Assembly: GCA_946623205.1 (NCBI GenBank)
Contig: CAMOQV010000071.1
Location: forward strand, 1 to 6,231
Direction of reading: 5' to 3'
DNA: 6,231 nucleotides
From: an uncultured Clostridia bacterium
Lineage (GTDB): Bacteria; Bacillota; Clostridia; Christensenellales; UBA3700
The position numbers were made by a program, and so were the translations under genes. Below the pieces are notes generated by a model that ran no database searches, was not told where the DNA came from, and saw only the letters and a program-made list of their open reading frames with translations. This document shows, piece after piece, positions 5,566 to 6,231 of the stretch (position 1 is the first letter of the stretch; the number at the start of each line of letters is the position of its first letter).

Positions 5566-6231
5566 GTATAAAATTTAATAATTCGGGCAAGATTTATTTC
5601 TTCGGCCCAAAAGATATAGAATTCAAAGTTGGAGATGGCGTAATCGTTGAAACAGTACGTGGCCAAGAGTATGCTTTTGTCGCTCAAAAGAACACATTTG
5701 TTCCTGATGAGGAGATTAAAAATCCACTAAAAGATGTCATTAGAAAGGCAGATGAAAAAGATACAAAGCAATATAAAGATAATATCGCTCGAGGCGAAAG
5801 AGCAATAAAGATTTGTGAAGAGAAAGTAGCAAAGCATGACCTTAAAATGAAGCTTATAAATGCTGAATATACTTTTGATAGAACTAAGGTTGTTATTAAC
5901 TTTACTGCTGATGGCAGAGTAGATTTCAGAGAGTTAGTTAAAGATCTTGCTAGCGAGCTTAGAACAAGAATTGAATTACACCAAGTATATGAAAAAGATG
6001 ATGTTATATTAAGAGGTGCTATGGGTATGTGCGGACAAGAATGTTGCTGCATTAGATGCCCAGGCGTTTGCGATAAAGCAACTATTAAGATGGCAAAAAA
6101 CCAAAACATCTCGCTAAATCCAGCAAATGTAGGCGGTATTTGTGGCAAGTTAATGTGTTGCTTAAGATTTGAGAACGATTTCTATGCAGAAACATTAAAG
6201 AAGTTGCCAAAAGTTAATTCTATGGTTAAAA
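5550..6231 (+). CDS. ricT: PSP1-domain protein RicT/YaaT, 3' end outside window
   Basis: The open frame gives 227 residues (MPNIVGIKFN onward) and runs off the right edge; the family is usually about 270-290 residues, so some 50 are missing. In B. subtilis RicT forms a complex with RicA and RicF that carries [4Fe-4S] clusters, promotes RNase Y-dependent mRNA maturation and affects sporulation and biofilm formation. Conserved stretches include KIYFFGP (14-20), VIVETVRGQEYAFV (31-44), the PSP1 core ADGRVDFRELVKDLA (120-134) with RTRIEL (138-143), KMAKNQNISLNP (180-191) and GGICGKLMCCLRFEND (195-210). Cysteines at 161, 166, 167, 198, 203 and 204 match the family pattern. C165, C170 and C174 sit where relatives normally have non-cysteine residues, so the motif reads CGQECCCIRCPGVC (161-174). 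The start follows GGAGG at 5535-5539 and overlaps holB by 16 bp. The partners ricA and ricF are not in this window. Confidence 0.93.
   Translation, partial: MPNIVGIKFNNSGKIYFFGPKDIEFKVGDGVIVETVRGQEYAFVAQKNTFVPDEEIKNPLKDVIRKADEKDTKQYKDNIARGERAIKICEEKVAKHDLKMKLINAEYTFDRTKVVINFTADGRVDFRELVKDLASELRTRIELHQVYEKDDVILRGAMGMCGQECCCIRCPGVCDKATIKMAKNQNISLNPANVGGICGKLMCCLRFENDFYAETLKKLPKVNSMVK

Noticed and set aside
5684..6148. A 154-codon open frame on the - strand
   Set aside because: It lies opposite ricT, whose protein is clearly conserved. It has no ribosome site or recognisable domain, and its hydrophobic, Ser/Phe-rich make-up is what the complement of an AT-rich, Lys/Glu-rich gene yields.

Overview
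The window holds eight protein-coding genes, all on the + strand and nearly back to back: seven complete and an eighth running off the right edge. It is AT-rich (about one third G+C by eye), arginine is mostly AGA, Shine-Dalgarno sites are strong, and genes overlap tightly. With a Rex redox repressor and a Firmicutes-type yaaO-tmk-holB-ricT order, this points to a low-GC Gram-positive, probably an anaerobic member of the Clostridia. I cannot name the genus. The content is chromosomal housekeeping. I see no mobile element, CRISPR array, rRNA, tRNA or defence system.

Left block (about 1-2690): rex (NADH/NAD+-sensing repressor), greA (transcript-cleavage factor) and lysS (lysyl-tRNA synthetase). 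Rex and greA are 17 nt apart; greA and lysS share one base (TAATG). The block ends in a perfect 10-bp hairpin terminator just after lysS. The only non-coding DNA to its left is 46 nt carrying a possible -10 element and the rex ribosome binding site.

Right block (2698-6231+): a compact Orn/Lys/Arg-decarboxylase-family PLP protein (YaaO-like), tmk (dTMP kinase), holB (DNA polymerase III delta' subunit) and ricT/yaaT (PSP1-domain protein, 3' end missing). tmk and holB again share one base in TAATG; holB and ricT overlap by 16 bp. In Bacillus subtilis the equivalent run is yaaO-tmk-darA-yaaR-holB-ricT, so darA and yaaR are absent here. tmk and holB both serve DNA replication, supplying dTDP (hence dTTP) and the clamp loader. 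RicT is known in Bacillus as part of an Fe-S-containing complex acting on RNA maturation.

The best leads are small departures inside known families: three extra cysteines in the RicT Cys motif, a divergent shortened GreA C-terminal domain, altered residues in the decarboxylase-like protein, and a start codon lying 8 nt after a terminator hairpin without a visible Shine-Dalgarno. There is no non-coding stretch longer than 50 nt.
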